DNA from: Lineus longissimus
Lineage: Eukaryota; Nemertea; Pilidiophora; Heteronemertea; Lineidae
Length of the DNA stretch: 64,000 nucleotides
Reading direction: 5' to 3'
Assembly (NCBI RefSeq): GCF_910592395.1
Contig: NC_088312.1
Coordinates: 11,408,001 to 11,472,000 of the forward strand
The notes under the pieces were generated by a model, which worked only from the letters and a program-made list of their open reading frames with translations, was not told the origin of the DNA and ran no database searches. Made by a program: the position numbers and the translations under genes. The number at the start of each line of letters is the position of its first letter. Within the stretch, counting starts at the first letter, position 1. Positions 29,181 through 39,442 of this stretch are shown one piece after another.

Positions 29181-29694
29181 CTGAATGAACTTAAACTTTC
29201 TCATAGCAGAAAAGTGACATAGATGTCTTATGACAAAACACTTCAACTGCAGCTTCGGAAACAGCGCAAGCAGAACTTATATGTGACGACATCTTCTGCT
29301 ATGATGATTTTGATGATCGTTGCGTTTGTTTTTTATTTACCCACACGACATCCTCTACTGCTCATTCAGGATTTTCGGAAACCCCAAAAGAGGGGTTACA
29401 TGTAGTTCTGGTGGATCGGTGCCAAAATCTCATTGCATTTGAGCCAATCAGAAAGCTCTATTGAAGAGTTATTTGCTGGTGAATAGGCATGTCTGACATG
29501 CCAACATTTCACAGCAAGGGTTTTATCTTTTTACAGGGAAACCTTGGAATCAGTTTGGTCTGACCTCCCCAAAAAGCTGGAACAACACAATCATACAGCT
29601 TTCAAACATGGTTGTGGTGGTGATGTTAAAGTATTAGTATATAAGTTTCACAGTTTCCTTCTGATACTTAGATGGTGTCTCTTATTCTTTACAG

Positions 29695-30279
29695 GACTGT
29701 GACAAGAAGTCTCAGAGGCAAAGTTCTGATAACGGAGGGCCAACGCCATTGGATAAAACGTTCAAATGTTCCATATGTTCAAAAAGGTTTAAAACAAATG
29801 CTCATTTAAAGTCGCATATGCTTACTCATACTAGGGAGAAATCATTTTGTTGTGTCACATGTGACAAGTGGTTTGCACAGAAGCATCAACTGACCTCCCA
29901 TGCCAGAACTCATTCCGGAGAGAGACCATATGTCTGTTCTGTTTGCAAGAGGGCGTTTAGCCAGTGGAGTAGTATGAAAAGACACGAAATGATCCATAAG
30001 GACTTGAGCGCGAATTCTGAATTCAAGTGCGCTGTGTGTTCAAAGGTTCTGACCAGAAAGGAGCGTTTGAAAAGTCACATGCGCATTCACACAGGAGAAA
30101 AACCATTTGGTTGCCATTTGTGTGATGAACGTTTCAGGGAGAAACGCCGTCTGCTCGTTCATATAAGGAATCACACAGGAGAGAAGTCATATATGTGTCA
30201 TCAATGTGGCCAGCGTTTCTCACAGTCGAATAGCTTGTTAAGCCACCAGTTAGTCCATATGGGAGGTTGTAATCCTTAA
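29695..30279 (+). CDS. Zinc-finger terminal exon 1 of unit 2 (6 fingers)
   Basis: Opens GAC TGT GAC AAG in phase 0 after tattctttacag. A polar 20-residue leader precedes six fingers with helices TNAHLKS, QKHQLTS, QWSSMKR, RKERLKS, EKRRLLV and QSNSLLS. Fingers 3 and 4 are separated by KDLSANSE instead of TGEKP, so the exon looks like two three-finger blocks. Finger 4 has Leu at the core Phe position. Ends HMGGCNP, TAA. It is the first ZnF exon downstream of the unit 2 N-terminus. Confidence 0.95.
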   Translation, partial: DCDKKSQRQSSDNGGPTPLDKTFKCSICSKRFKTNAHLKSHMLTHTREKSFCCVTCDKWFAQKHQLTSHARTHSGERPYVCSVCKRAFSQWSSMKRHEMIHKDLSANSEFKCAVCSKVLTRKERLKSHMRIHTGEKPFGCHLCDERFREKRRLLVHIRNHTGEKSYMCHQCGQRFSQSNSLLSHQLVHMGGCNP

Positions 30280-30390
30280 ATCAAGTGCATGGCTAGTAGA
30301 CTGACGGGAACCTCAGTTCAAGAGGCGCCAATGATAATGCACAGAACCAAATCTGTTTTCCAATGATTTCTTTTTGCGTTAAAGCAACTA

Positions 30391-30479
30391 CAGGGTGACC
30401 CAGAATTTTTTTCCCTCACGCAATGGATACACAATTTAGAAGTCTGTTGTCCAAAGGAAAGTAATTCTGGGCCACCCTG
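30391..30479. mobile_element. mariner-like MITE, 89 bp
   Basis: Termini CAGGGTGACCCAGAA and TTCTGGGCCACCCTG are inverted repeats, with TA on both sides. TIR type and TA duplication fit Tc1/mariner. Confidence 0.8.
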
Positions 30480-30667
30480 TATAGTCCATTTCATATGGCA
30501 CTGCACAGTAAAAAAGCCTAAAATGGAATTTCAATATTTTTTTTGGTACCGGGAAATTCTATCCTTTTGCATGTGGTGTCTGGCATGGTGGCCATGCATG
30601 GAACGTGAAATATGGCCTGTTTTACTGTGTACAATGAGGTGGCGTCTTCTTGCTTCATTCTTTACAG

Positions 30668-30790
30668 AGCCAAGTTGACAAGAAGGCTAGGATTTCAAAA
30701 AACATAGGAAACTGTCAGTTAAGATTTTCAAATGTACGACATGTGGCAAGAGGTTACTATTGAATTACTATCGAATTCTCTTAAGCCCAT
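30668..30790 (+). pseudogene. Relic of a zinc-finger exon
   Basis: Acceptor attctttacag is followed by a leader related to exon 29695 (gacaagaaggctagg). The finger frame (FKCTTCGKRLLLNYYR) is shifted relative to phase 0 and the finger is truncated after half its length. Confidence 0.6.
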
Positions 30791-31102
30791 TTGTATCCTT
30801 GGTGGCAGCACTGAGTGGAGCAGATTTTGGCCACGCCCTATGAATTGGCTTGGGTTTGAAATGAATCAAACTTTTGTTGAAGAGAAAGAGTGTCCCACAC
30901 ATAAAATTATCGTCTAATAAATGGTATTATAATGAAATTTCTGACTCGTTTATTTCTTGATTTTACTGTTTTGCCGTACAGTACTTTTAGTAGTCCAGGG
31001 CAGCAGACGCAATATGCTGCGTAGTTTGATATTTCAGGTACTAGTTGGAGTAAAAGAGTTTAATGAAAGAATTAACTCATTCAATTTTCTTCTGTTTTCT
31101 AG

Positions 31103-31387
31103 AATGGGCGAGGTGCTCTACAGCAGGACGGTGGTCAATTGATGAGATATCCACACAGTTGCCCCATTTGTAAAGAAGTCTTACAGAATCGCAAGAGTGC
31201 CAACATGCATGTTAGGATACATTTGAGTCGTTTTAAATGCGGTTTATGCGCCAAGACGTTCGGAGTGAAAGCTATGCTGGTGCGACATCTGCGTATTCAT
31301 ACAGGAGAAAAACCATATGCGTGTGATATTTGTGGGAAGCAATTTTCACAGAGTAACAATATGAAAAACATAAGCTTTGCCACCTAA
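31103..31387 (+). CDS. Zinc-finger terminal exon 2 of unit 2, last finger broken
   Basis: Phase-0 start AAT GGG CGA GGT after ctgttttctag. Finger 1 (CPICKEVLQ, helix NRKSANM) and finger 2 (helix VKAMLVR) are intact. Finger 3 has its Cys pair and core ([16 protein letters not shown]), but a one-base loss in the helix shifts the frame to ISFAT and a TAA, so both zinc histidines are missing. The two upstream fingers could still work. Probably a young pseudogene or a truncated variant. Confidence 0.7.
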   Translation, partial: NGRGALQQDGGQLMRYPHSCPICKEVLQNRKSANMHVRIHLSRFKCGLCAKTFGVKAMLVRHLRIHTGEKPYACDICGKQFSQSNNMKNISFAT

Positions 31388-31473
31388 ATCTCCAAAAGTG
31401 ATTCTTAGAGGATGCCACATCAAAAACTTGAATTCATCTTCGGTAATCCAGTTTCTGTCTTTTCATTTTGCAG

Positions 31474-31749
31474 AGTGACTGCATGAGGGGGAAGAACAAT
31501 GTCAGCTGTCAGATCTGTGGAGCAGTTTTACAGAGTGCAGGAACTTTGTCGATTCACTTGAAAAGACATGCTAGGATGTATTCACATAAGTGTCCAACTT
31601 GTGACAAGGGATTTACTATAAAAGCTGATTTGGTCCGACATAATCGTAAACATACAGGAGAGAAGCCATTTTCTTGCAAGATTTGCGGAAAATACTTTTC
31701 CCGCCAGGATAACTTGAGGAGTCATATGATTGTCCATTTGGCCAAATGA
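31474..31749 (+). CDS. Zinc-finger terminal exon 3 of unit 2 (3 fingers)
   Basis: Opens AGT GAC TGC ATG in phase 0 after cattttgcag, 86 bp beyond the previous stop. Three fingers: CQICGAVLQ with helix SAGTLSI, CPTCDKGF with helix IKADLVR, and CKICGKYF with helix RQDNLRS. The spacer after finger 1 is ARMYSHK, as in other unit 2 exons where the first finger stands apart. Ends HLAK, TGA. Confidence 0.93.
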   Translation, partial: SDCMRGKNNVSCQICGAVLQSAGTLSIHLKRHARMYSHKCPTCDKGFTIKADLVRHNRKHTGEKPFSCKICGKYFSRQDNLRSHMIVHLAK

Positions 31750-31914
31750 TTTATTTTCTGAACAGACGCTGACCTGAAACCATTAAATATGATCAACCTT
31801 CTTTATGGTTTACGTCCCAAGCTTAAAGCACCAACACTATGCTCAAACAATATACTCACCTGGCCTTTCCATCTTTCATTTTCAACGGCATGGTAGTGCC
31901 ACAGCAAAGAGATA

Positions 31915-32640
31915 GGTAAAATGTTGCATTTGTGGAGCGATTATAACACCAACTGCTGAAGGATTGCTGAATCATTCATCCTTAAGATGCATCATTCCGG
32001 ACTGAAAATGTGCCTATTATGTCCCAAGATGTTTTGTGGCGTCATTTTTGTGTCCAAACAGGAGAGAAACCATTTATGTGTTCAGTTTGTGGAAAACATT
32101 TCGCTCGGGCTGGCCCTAATATTTTGTCTGTTTGCCATAACCCGACCGACCCAACTATAATTGGGCCGACAATTTCATGGCCTTCGAACACCTGGACTTT
32201 TTATATGACACAAAAATCTGCGACTTACCGACACCAGTGTTGCAGAATGCTGACCCAAATTATATTATGACCAATTATCCATCTAAAACACATCGCTGAT
32301 CCGAATTGTAATTTGCCCACATAAGGAATGAGATCTACATATCGACGATTGGGCTATCGGAATTCATTATCTTGTTGAAACATGTGACACTGACAGGCAA
32401 AATGGCCGATATTGAATGCATTTTCCATAATAAATATAATACATAAATTTAAGCCGGAAATAGTCCAGACACGTATCTTTTTATCCTTGAAGAAAAATTT
32501 TTTCTTACTACCTATTACCTACCCTATTTGAAAAGCTTTGGTAGGGTTAGTGCAAACAGACGTATAAGTTGGGCCATCCTCATCAAGATACTTTGAATCT
32601 GCATCAGGTTGTTAACAGGGAGACTCGGAAATTATGATCT
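31915..32640 (+). pseudogene. Decayed zinc-finger exon split by a TIR element
   Basis: Remnants: VKCCICGAIITPTAEGLLNH, then a TGA, then a shifted middle finger (CLLCPKMF in one frame), the linker TGEKPFMCSVCGKHFARAG, and at 32575 GHPHQDTLNLHQVV. The last finger is interrupted at its helix start by the ~460-bp insertion 32112-32575. Stops and frameshifts throughout. Confidence 0.75.
32112..32575. mobile_element. TIR element inserted in a relic finger
   Basis: Left end ggccctaatattttgtctgtttgc and right end gcaaacagacgtataagttgggcc are imperfect inverted repeats; finger sequence flanks both sides. It is 464 bp with no coding capacity. Superfamily unknown. Confidence 0.65.
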
Positions 32641-32718
32641 GATTGTACTACTAGAACATAGTGTCATTGAGAAACCTCCTTCACCAAGCTAAAGCTTGAC
32701 TCCCCTCATGTCTTACAG

Positions 32719-33090
32719 TTTGGTTGGCAGTAAGGAGAAGAAGAACTGTACCTAAGTTGGATAATCTGTTGACCTGTCAGGCCTGTGGAGCCATTTCAAA
32801 ATGTCACAGAGTTTCAAGGATCACTAGAAGACGCATCCTAAGTTTCAGACATATAAATGTTCAGCATTTTCCAAGACTTAAGTTCGAGAACAGATAATGT
32901 CAGACATGTTCATATCCGAGACTGTCATTTCATTTGTACGATTTGTAGCAAGGTGTTCGGCAAAACGTCTGATTTGAAGAGACGCATGCGAAACCATACA
33001 GGAGAGAAACCACGTGTGCCATATTTGTTGGAAGAAGTTCACTATCGAGAGTAGACAGGAGGACGCATCAAATGATACATATAAACATGA
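32719..33090 (+). pseudogene. Decayed zinc-finger exon
   Basis: Acceptor tcttacag is intact, but TTT GGT TGG CAG TAA stops at once. Finger remnants: LTCQACGAISKC; CTICSKVFGKTSDLKRRMRNH, where the first zinc His is Arg; then HTGEKPR and a frameshifted last finger (CHICWKKFTIESR in the third frame). Confidence 0.75.
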
Positions 33091-33434
33091 CTTCATAATT
33101 GTAACACTGATGTCTTTTGGTGTTGATACTGTCAACACCTAGCTTGAAAACTGTGGACTTATATGCTGATGACACTGTGGACAATAGAACTATCTGTACA
33201 ATTGTATGAGCTATATATTCTTTTATATTTCAATTACACTTACAGAATATTTACCAAGGAAAATGCACAATTATTTTTTGACACATATCAAGCTTCCACT
33301 AGCGCACACTAAGCCATTGTTTGGCGGGATTATGCTTTGGTAACGACGCAATGTGTGCTATTGGAAATGCATCCCCTAAGAAGAGAGAGATCTTGCGTCA
33401 ATCGCACTCAATCATTTCATTTGATTCTTTCCAG

Positions 33435-33754
33435 CTTGGGCACAAAGTAAATTTGGTCCACGGTCGGAAAAGTGCCGCCAAGTCGAAAACAGCTGCTGCT
33501 GGTGTTTGCGATGTATGTGGCAAAGAATTCACTACTCGCAACAGCTTGCGAGTCCACAAAGGTTCCGTCCACGGTGATCGGCCCCTGTATACTTGTGATG
33601 TTTGCCAAAAGCCTTTCTGTAACCTGTCTCACTTCCGTGACCACGTGAACAGCCATTACGAGGTGAAGAATCACACGTGTCCCAGGTGTGGAAAAGTAAT
33701 GGTCCACCAGTCCTCTTTATCTAGACACATGAGGGATGGGGAATGTTCCAAGGG
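33435..33754 (+). CDS. Zinc-finger exon 4a of unit 2 (3 fingers), spliced onward
   Basis: Phase-0 start CTT GGG CAC AAA after gattctttccag. Basic leader (GRKSAAKSKTAAAG). Fingers: CDVCGKEF, helix TRNSLRV with HKGSVH spacing; CDVCQKPF, helix NLSHFRD; CPRCGKVM, helix HQSSLSR ending HMRDGEC, a C2HC finger. At AAG GG|gtgagt (33754/33755) there is a strong donor in phase 2; unspliced, the next codon is TGA (33756-33758). The exon at 34142 has the only matching phase-2 acceptor seen in the array, so these two probably form one variant. Confidence 0.88.
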
Positions 33755-34141
33755 GTGAGTGTGACGTGAATTAGGGATCAATCATCGTCTTATAGTCTTA
33801 ACATTAAATTCTAAAACGTAGTCCATTCGGTTTATGAGGTCAGTAGTTGACTGAACTGCTGTTCCTAAATTTTGGGGGCCAGGCTTGATAATCCTGTGTG
33901 TGGTATAGTGATGACAGTATTGGAGATTGCTTAAAGAGATATTTCCAGTGCGCACATGGGCAGGTTCGTGCCTAGATCATCAGGATGCCATGGAGATTGC
34001 TGCATTGCTGGCGGTGTCCAACTCAAAGATGGGAGTTACTGCAGCTGTGTAGGAAATTTAAGACGACAGATCAATCATGTTCCAATTTGAAGTCTCCATC
34101 AATATGAACCATTTTGTAAATGCTTCTTATGTTTACTTCAG

Positions 34142-34328
34142 GGGCAAAAAGACAAGGAAAGAGGCAACTGTAGTTTGCCCAACCTGTGGAGATTGTTTCA
34201 TAAGCAAGAGTGCACTTCAGGAGCATGACAAAGGTGCACACGAGAATAGACAGATCAAGTGCCTTAACTGTGGGAAGACATACCGCTGGAGATCAAGTTT
34301 TGTTTATCACAGGAAAATGTGCAAATAG
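34142..34328 (+). CDS. Zinc-finger exon 4b of unit 2 (2 fingers, C2HC end)
   Basis: After tttacttcag the phase-0 reading stops within eleven codons, but phase 2 is open: G GGC AAA AAG ACA. Fingers: CPTCGDCF, helix SKSALQE with HDKGAH; and CLNCGKTY, helix WRSSFVY ending HRKMC, so the last ligand is Cys. Stop TAG after CK. AATAAA at 34361-34366, 33 nt on. Joining to 33435-33754 gives five fingers of a type unlike the TGEKP exons around it. Confidence 0.85.
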
Positions 34329-34765
34329 GGAGTTGGTACTTTTGGCCAAGGGGTACACAAAATAAACTATTAAAGGGCTTAAGCTGTGGGAAGACATTCA
34401 GGCAGGAAGACATACCACTGGCGATGATCATGCTTCATTTGTTACAAAATAAGTGTAGATAAGATAGGAGTTGAATACAGCAGCTCAATAAAAACTGTTC
34501 AGGAGGTTTTGCAAATTTACTTGCTTTTGTTCACTCGATTGGCTTCCCATATATCGTTCATGACATTCCAGATTTTCTTTTCACAGGAATCTTCTACTTG
34601 GTTTTTATGAAAATTAGGGTCACACTCATTAGTCATGGACGGAAGTTGATCGTACGTGTATTAAATCACTTGTAACTCTCTTTTGAATTGAACTAGGTTC
34701 TCCTAACCCCAGCCGTTTTATATCGTCCCACGTTTTGACATTTCTTCTCCTTCTGTATTTTACAG

Positions 34766-35068
34766 TTTCGCATGCAACATCCTAGCAGTCTGTCACTTCG
34801 AACACCGCTGAAATGTCCAATGTGTCCAGCAGTTTTGCAGTGTCAAGAAAGCTTTCAAAATCACCTGAAGACTTATCATGGGGAAGCTGTGTTCAAAAAC
34901 AAGTGTGCAACTTGCGATAAGATCTTCGGATCAAATGCAGATCTTGCACGACATGTCAGGATTCATACCGGAGAGAAACCATTTGCTTGCGACATATGTG
35001 GCAAGGCATTTGCTCAGAAAGGAAACATGCAGTCTCATCGACTTGTTCATTATTGTCCAAACAAATAG
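34766..35068 (+). CDS. Zinc-finger terminal exon 5 of unit 2 (3 fingers)
   Basis: Opens TTT CGC ATG CAA in phase 0 after gtattttacag. Fingers: CPMCPAVLQ, helix CQESFQN with [14 protein letters not shown], helix [15 protein letters not shown], helix QKGNMQS. The spacer between fingers 1 and 2 is GEAVFKN. The last finger resembles the unit 1 QKxNM type, suggesting exchange or common origin across units. Ends HYCPNK, TAG; AATAAA at 35336-35341. Confidence 0.93.
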   Translation, partial: FRMQHPSSLSLRTPLKCPMCPAVLQCQESFQNHLKTYHGEAVFKNKCATCDKIFGSNADLARHVRIHTGEKPFACDICGKAFAQKGNMQSHRLVHYCPNK

Positions 35069-35818
35069 TTTTTGTTGAAAATGTTCTTCATTAGACTTAA
35101 TTATAAAGGCAAAGAGGTGTAGTGTCAAGATATCTTATAGCCTTAGGGTGATTCCTCTTGTTCTTATGATTTGTATATGACATTCCTCCCTGTTTTCCTT
35201 CTGTTCTTTGCTTGTTGGTTTGCCTTTGTTGTTTGTGAACTTGACACTATTGTTGTATAAACCAGTGGTGTGGTTCACCGAAACTTAGTTTAGTCACAGA
35301 TTCCAGATGATAATATTGTATATTCAATAGTTGAAAATAAAAGTTATCTTGAATAACCTGGTTTAGATGTCATTCATTTTACTCTAAAGAAATATGCAAA
35401 TAGCAGTTGGAACCAATGTGCTGGTGGTGGTCATCTGTCACAAAACCCCTATATCTAGAGTTTTATTTGGTGGTACTACATGTATCTTTACCCCGACATT
35501 ATGTCATTGGTCTTTGAGGAGCTGCTGTGGACTCTCAGCTAGAGGTCCCTTGTTTGATCCATAGTCAGCTTGAGACTCTTGGGAGGTCCTTTTGTCTAAT
35601 TTGCCTCCCCCTCCCAGGTTTATAAATGGCTACCTGCTACCGGTCAGAAGTGCTCAGGTCGTCGCCCTGATTGAGTAGCTGGTATATGACCTAGCGCAGT
35701 TCTAACAGTCGCATGGCAATGATCTCCAGGAAACCCCTGTGGACAATCCATCCCTAACTTTGGTTATTGCACATTGCTTCACGAGTGTTCTCTAAAAGCA
35801 TCTTTCTTGTTTTTCTAG
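35069..35818 (+). other. 3' flank and intronic spacer
   Basis: Contains the poly(A) signal at 35336-35341. A later stretch (about 35500-35740) with aggtcccttgtttgatcc looks faintly like a tRNA-derived SINE B box, but I cannot find a matching A box at the right distance. Confidence 0.4.
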
Positions 35819-36277
35819 CTTGCTTGAACTGCTGATGGTTGCCTGCTTTCAAATGTCCTGTCACTGGAGTCGTCAATGAATACTATCCAACACCAGCTCT
35901 ATCTATTCGTACAGGAAAGCTACAGTTTCAGAAATGTCATGCTACTAACCTGCATGCTCTAAAAAGGACTTTTGGTTTTTCCCGTTGAACCGTACCAGAA
36001 CAAGACAGCATGATGGTCGACTCAAAGGCCTTGTCTGTGTGGAGTCGTCAAGTAGAGACTCAGCCACTTGTAAGAGCACATGCGGTTTCACACAGGGAAA
36101 AGACCAGTTAAATGTCCCACTTGTAACAAAGGTTTTACAACGAAACGTAGCTTGAATGTCCACAAGAGGCTTCATACAGGAGAGAAACCATATTGTTGTG
36201 ACATCTGTGGTCGTTCTTTTAACCAAATCAATGGATTGAATTCCCACAAAGTTTCACACTTTCAAATAAATGTCTGA
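35819..36277 (+). pseudogene. Decayed zinc-finger exon with two intact last fingers
   Basis: After gtttttctag the frame stops quickly (CTT GCT TGA). Remnants of early fingers (CHATNLHALKRTF near 35940) are followed by a first finger with two stops (CLCGVVK, stop, RLSHL, stop, EHMRFH). The last two fingers are intact from 36080: helices TKRSLNV and QINGLNS. Translation could start only at the internal ATG at 36080, which has no splice support. Confidence 0.7.
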
Positions 36278-36638
36278 GATTCAGTGAAGTGAGTTTGAAA
36301 ATATAAGGATGGATGTGATTAGTCAAGAGCATAATGAGGAATTTTGAGTTCTCCACTATGGTTGGCCACGAGACCAAAAAATTTGCGTTTCATCCTGCCC
36401 GAACATATTCAATCATGGAAAAGTTGCTTCCAGCTAACTTGATTTGAAGGGCAGTTTCTGTCTAGTGAAAATCTCATCTCCCAGGTAGCTGCAAAAAGTG
36501 TGTTGAAAACTAGTCTTCTTCTGTGTTACCGGCAGTGTTTAACTTTCGGAAGTAACTTTTGAAGGCCTTCCTTGGAATTGAAAATGTTCACTAAAATATC
36601 AGCTCAAAATTTGACTTTATGTTTCCTTATTCTTACAG

Positions 36639-36938
36639 ATCGATCGTCACAGTTCAATGGGGAATTGGTTAAAATGTCCCTTATGCAGCATCTATTGTGC
36701 ATCATCAGCCAATCTTGCGGTTCACATGCAGCGCCACCGAGGGGAGCGACCATTTTCCTGTACGACTTGTCAGAAGAAATTTAAAACCAAGACAGATTTG
36801 AAACGGCATATTCGGATTCACACAGGAGAGAAACCATATGACTGTCATGTTTGTGGGAAGAAATTTACCTGCCTTCATCATGTGAAAGCACATCAGTTGG
36901 TTCATGTGAGGAGTGTGGCTTCAGGGCAAGGAAAGTGA
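36639..36938 (+). CDS. Zinc-finger terminal exon 6 of unit 2 (3 fingers)
   Basis: Phase-0 start ATC GAT CGT CAC after cttattcttacag. Fingers: CPLCSIYC, helix SSANLAV; CTTCQKKF, helix TKTDLKR; CHVCGKKF, helix CLHHVKA. Linkers RGERPF and TGEKPY. The tail HVRSVASGQGK matches HMKSAAFGQGD of the next exon at 37414, so these are tandem duplicates. Stop TGA. Confidence 0.94.
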   Translation: MDRHSSMGNWLKCPLCSIYCASSANLAVHMQRHRGERPFSCTTCQKKFKTKTDLKRHIRIHTGEKPYDCHVCGKKFTCLHHVKAHQLVHVRSVASGQGK

Positions 36939-37413
36939 TGACTAGGCTATTCTTTCTCTTCTCATGCAGTCCTTCTTTCTGGGGAACTATAGCAGAAGGA
37001 AGGGGTCCAGTCAGTGGTCTCCAAGTGACTGTCATGCGCAGTTGGGTAACCGTGTGTTTATACTGGTATACTGTTCATACTGGTCATGATGGAAAATACA
37101 CAGTTTTACCTTTGTGATGTTGTGATGGACACACCTCTGTGTAAGAAGCAGCTAGCATTTGTGAAGTAAATCTTCTATGTCATAGTAGAGGAAATCCCGT
37201 GCTCTGCATGTGAAATGTCGGTCATATTTATTAATTCAGAGGACTTCCCTTTTAATTCCAGGTTCATGATAAATCATTTCCTTTGGTCATGGTCAGCTTG
37301 CTATAACAGTTTTCTCCCAGGCATTTGCTGCACAATGTGGCAAAATCATATTTGCGTAAAGGCAGAATCAAAATAGATGGATCACTTGGATAACCTCTTC
37401 ATTTTATTTACAG
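36939..37413 (+). other. Intronic spacer
   Basis: No coding remnants. Ends in the pyrimidine tract cattttatttacag. Confidence 0.4.
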
Positions 37414-37830
37414 TTTGTGTATCCTACAATGTGTCTGAAGACGTTCGATATGACTTCAGCGCGAACCATGAACATTAGCCATTTGAAGTGTAAAATCTGT
37501 GACTGCAGTGCCCCAAGTCTTGCTGAGCTTGAAATCCATAAAAGGAAGCATCATGAAGAAAAAACGTGTCATGTGTGTGGCATCATCACGTCAACCATTT
37601 CAGATCTTATTGCTCATATGAAGATGCACAGAGTAGAACCACGTTTTCAATGCACCATCTGTCAGAAAGTATTCGGGTCGGAATCAGATTTGAAGCGGCA
37701 CTTTCGAACTCATACAGGAGAGAAACCATTTGCTTGTGACATTTGCGGAAGGAAATTCACTCGGCGCCAGCATGTGAAAACGCATAAGTTGGTTCACATG
37801 AAATCAGCAGCTTTCGGACAAGGAGATTGA
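37414..37830 (+). CDS. Zinc-finger terminal exon 7 of unit 2 (4 fingers)
   Basis: Opens TTT GTG TAT CCT in phase 0 after ttatttacag. Fingers: CKICDCSA, helix SLAELEI with HKRKHH; CHVCGIIT, helix TISDLIA, reached after only four residues (EEKT); CTICQKVF, helix SESDLKR; CDICGRKF, helix RRQHVKT. The first two lack the core Phe. The C-terminal half is paralogous to exon 36639 (helix xxxHVKx and tail FGQGD). Stop TGA. Confidence 0.94.
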   Translation, partial: FVYPTMCLKTFDMTSARTMNISHLKCKICDCSAPSLAELEIHKRKHHEEKTCHVCGIITSTISDLIAHMKMHRVEPRFQCTICQKVFGSESDLKRHFRTHTGEKPFACDICGRKFTRRQHVKTHKLVHMKSAAFGQGD

Positions 37831-38259
37831 TTGATATTGTCGCTAGGATTAGCATATCAGTCCTTAATTAAAGCACATTCAAATTCTGATTATAATAATG
37901 CTTTCATTTGTGCTTTCGTGTAGTAGGATCTTTACTGACTTGGGAATCAAGTGAGAATTCACTGCAATTGTTTGCCAGTTCGTCTGAATAGGTCATGCAT
38001 TGAATTCCAAAACTACTAGCGCCACTACATGACGCTGACTGTCACAAGGGTTTTGCATTGTGACAGAGTTGTGACATCATTTTGGCGCATACCTAAATGC
38101 AGATCGATGCCGCCTGTTGGGATTCTGCCCCCTATATTCACAACATTTCTGTCTTGTCATAGCTCTGCTATCATTCCAGATGCGTACTTTGATAGTTGAT
38201 ATTAAGTCTGGGACATCACCGGCACCATGCTTAATCTGCAAAATGTTGTGTATTTACAG

Positions 38260-38571
38260 GGAACGCATCCTAGACCACAGCGAATCAAAAATACCAATTT
38301 GAGAGAAAACAACCCGTGGCCGTGGCAGTGTCGAATTTGTGGAACAAAAACAGCAAGTTATAAAGACCTGCAGTATCATACAAAAACGTCACACAAAACC
38401 GATGGACGGTTCAAATGTGAACTTTGTTCCTATTCATCACCTAAACATGCAAATGTCAGGAAGCATATGAGGAAACACACAGGAGAGAAACCATTTGTTT
38501 GTAAAACATGCGGAAAATCATTCGCCGACTATTCAAATCTGAGAAAACATGAGGTGGTACATTGGAAGTGA
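38260..38571 (+). CDS. Zinc-finger terminal exon 8 of unit 2 (3 fingers)
   Basis: Starts GGA ACG CAT CCT in phase 0 after gtatttacag. Basic leader (RPQRIKNTNLREN). Fingers: CRICGTKT, helix SYKDLQY with HTKTSH; CELCSYSS, helix KHANVRK; CKTCGKSF, helix DYSNLRK. Finger 2 (CELCSYSSPKHANVRKHMRKH) is of the non-canonical type seen in REST and CTCF-like proteins, with Ser in place of the core Phe. Ends HWK, TGA. Confidence 0.93.
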   Translation, partial: GTHPRPQRIKNTNLRENNPWPWQCRICGTKTASYKDLQYHTKTSHKTDGRFKCELCSYSSPKHANVRKHMRKHTGEKPFVCKTCGKSFADYSNLRKHEVVHWK

Positions 38572-39442
38572 GGTCTTGTTGTTTAGGTGTTCAATGCATT
38601 CTGGATGAAATTCAGTGGATGAATGTTCAGAGGAGGCTGTTGACTGTATTGGTATACATTTAAGGGCAGTATACCAGTGTCCTCACATCTCATTCTAAGC
38701 TATCCTGAGCCTTTACCAGATGCTGTTGTAAAAAGTGGCCATTGCCAGAAGTGCTTAGATTATCCAGGACTGTAACTCTTGTAGTTCTGTATAATGGAGT
38801 GTTGTGTAAATGTCTTGTGTAATAATGAGTCAGTCGGTCTGCAGATCTTCAGTATCACTGAGTTTGGTGGTATTACCATATTTTTCATTTCCAAAATAAC
38901 TGTATCCGATTATTGGCAGAATTTAACAAAATAAATGACAAAATTGAAACTTTCAGAACAACAATTCAACATTGGCAGTATAAATGAGTCTTCAGTACTC
39001 CTAGTCAATTGATGATCTGTCTTTTTTTCAGGGCGATATCTTTTGGCTTTACCATTTTCTCCTAGATATATTGACACTGTGGTTCTCACAACTTTGTCTT
39101 TGTGTCCACTTCAGACAAGGCCCACTGCTGTCAAAAGCAGAAATCAGATTTGTCTTGATTCGGAGATGGGGTTCCCACACATATATGCGTTTCACATAAG
39201 GTTTCAGTTTTGAAATAGTAGTTAACAGATCTGATCACTGTCTCTGCACTGTGACACTGTTCTGTCTTCAGTTACAAGGCATACGTGACTTCATAAACTG
39301 AAAGCATTTAAAACAAGGCACGCATCTCCCATTGAATTCTCCATGACACAAAATAATATTTTTTACCTTTCAGAATCATTTCTGTAAGAAATAGACATTA
39401 TTGTGAGGAAAGTAATGATATCTATTGTTACGTCTTTTTCAG
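38572..39442 (+). other. 3' flank and intronic spacer
   Basis: AATAAA-containing stretch at about 38930 (acaaaataaatgac) may be the poly(A) signal of exon 38260. No finger remnants. Confidence 0.4.

Larger units (their letters stand above)
25669..29694 (+). other. Large intron between unit 2 linker exon and first ZnF exon
   Basis: About 4 kb. It contains an A-run followed by T-run at about 25957-25975, a 115-bp tandem duplication (26468-26697), and decayed finger sequence near its 3' end (28765-29180). I find no intact gene. A stretch around 27534-27761 is open by chance only. Confidence 0.5.

Noticed and set aside
35480-35740. Second tRNA-derived SINE
   Set aside because: Only a B-box-like word is visible; no A box at proper spacing and no tail.
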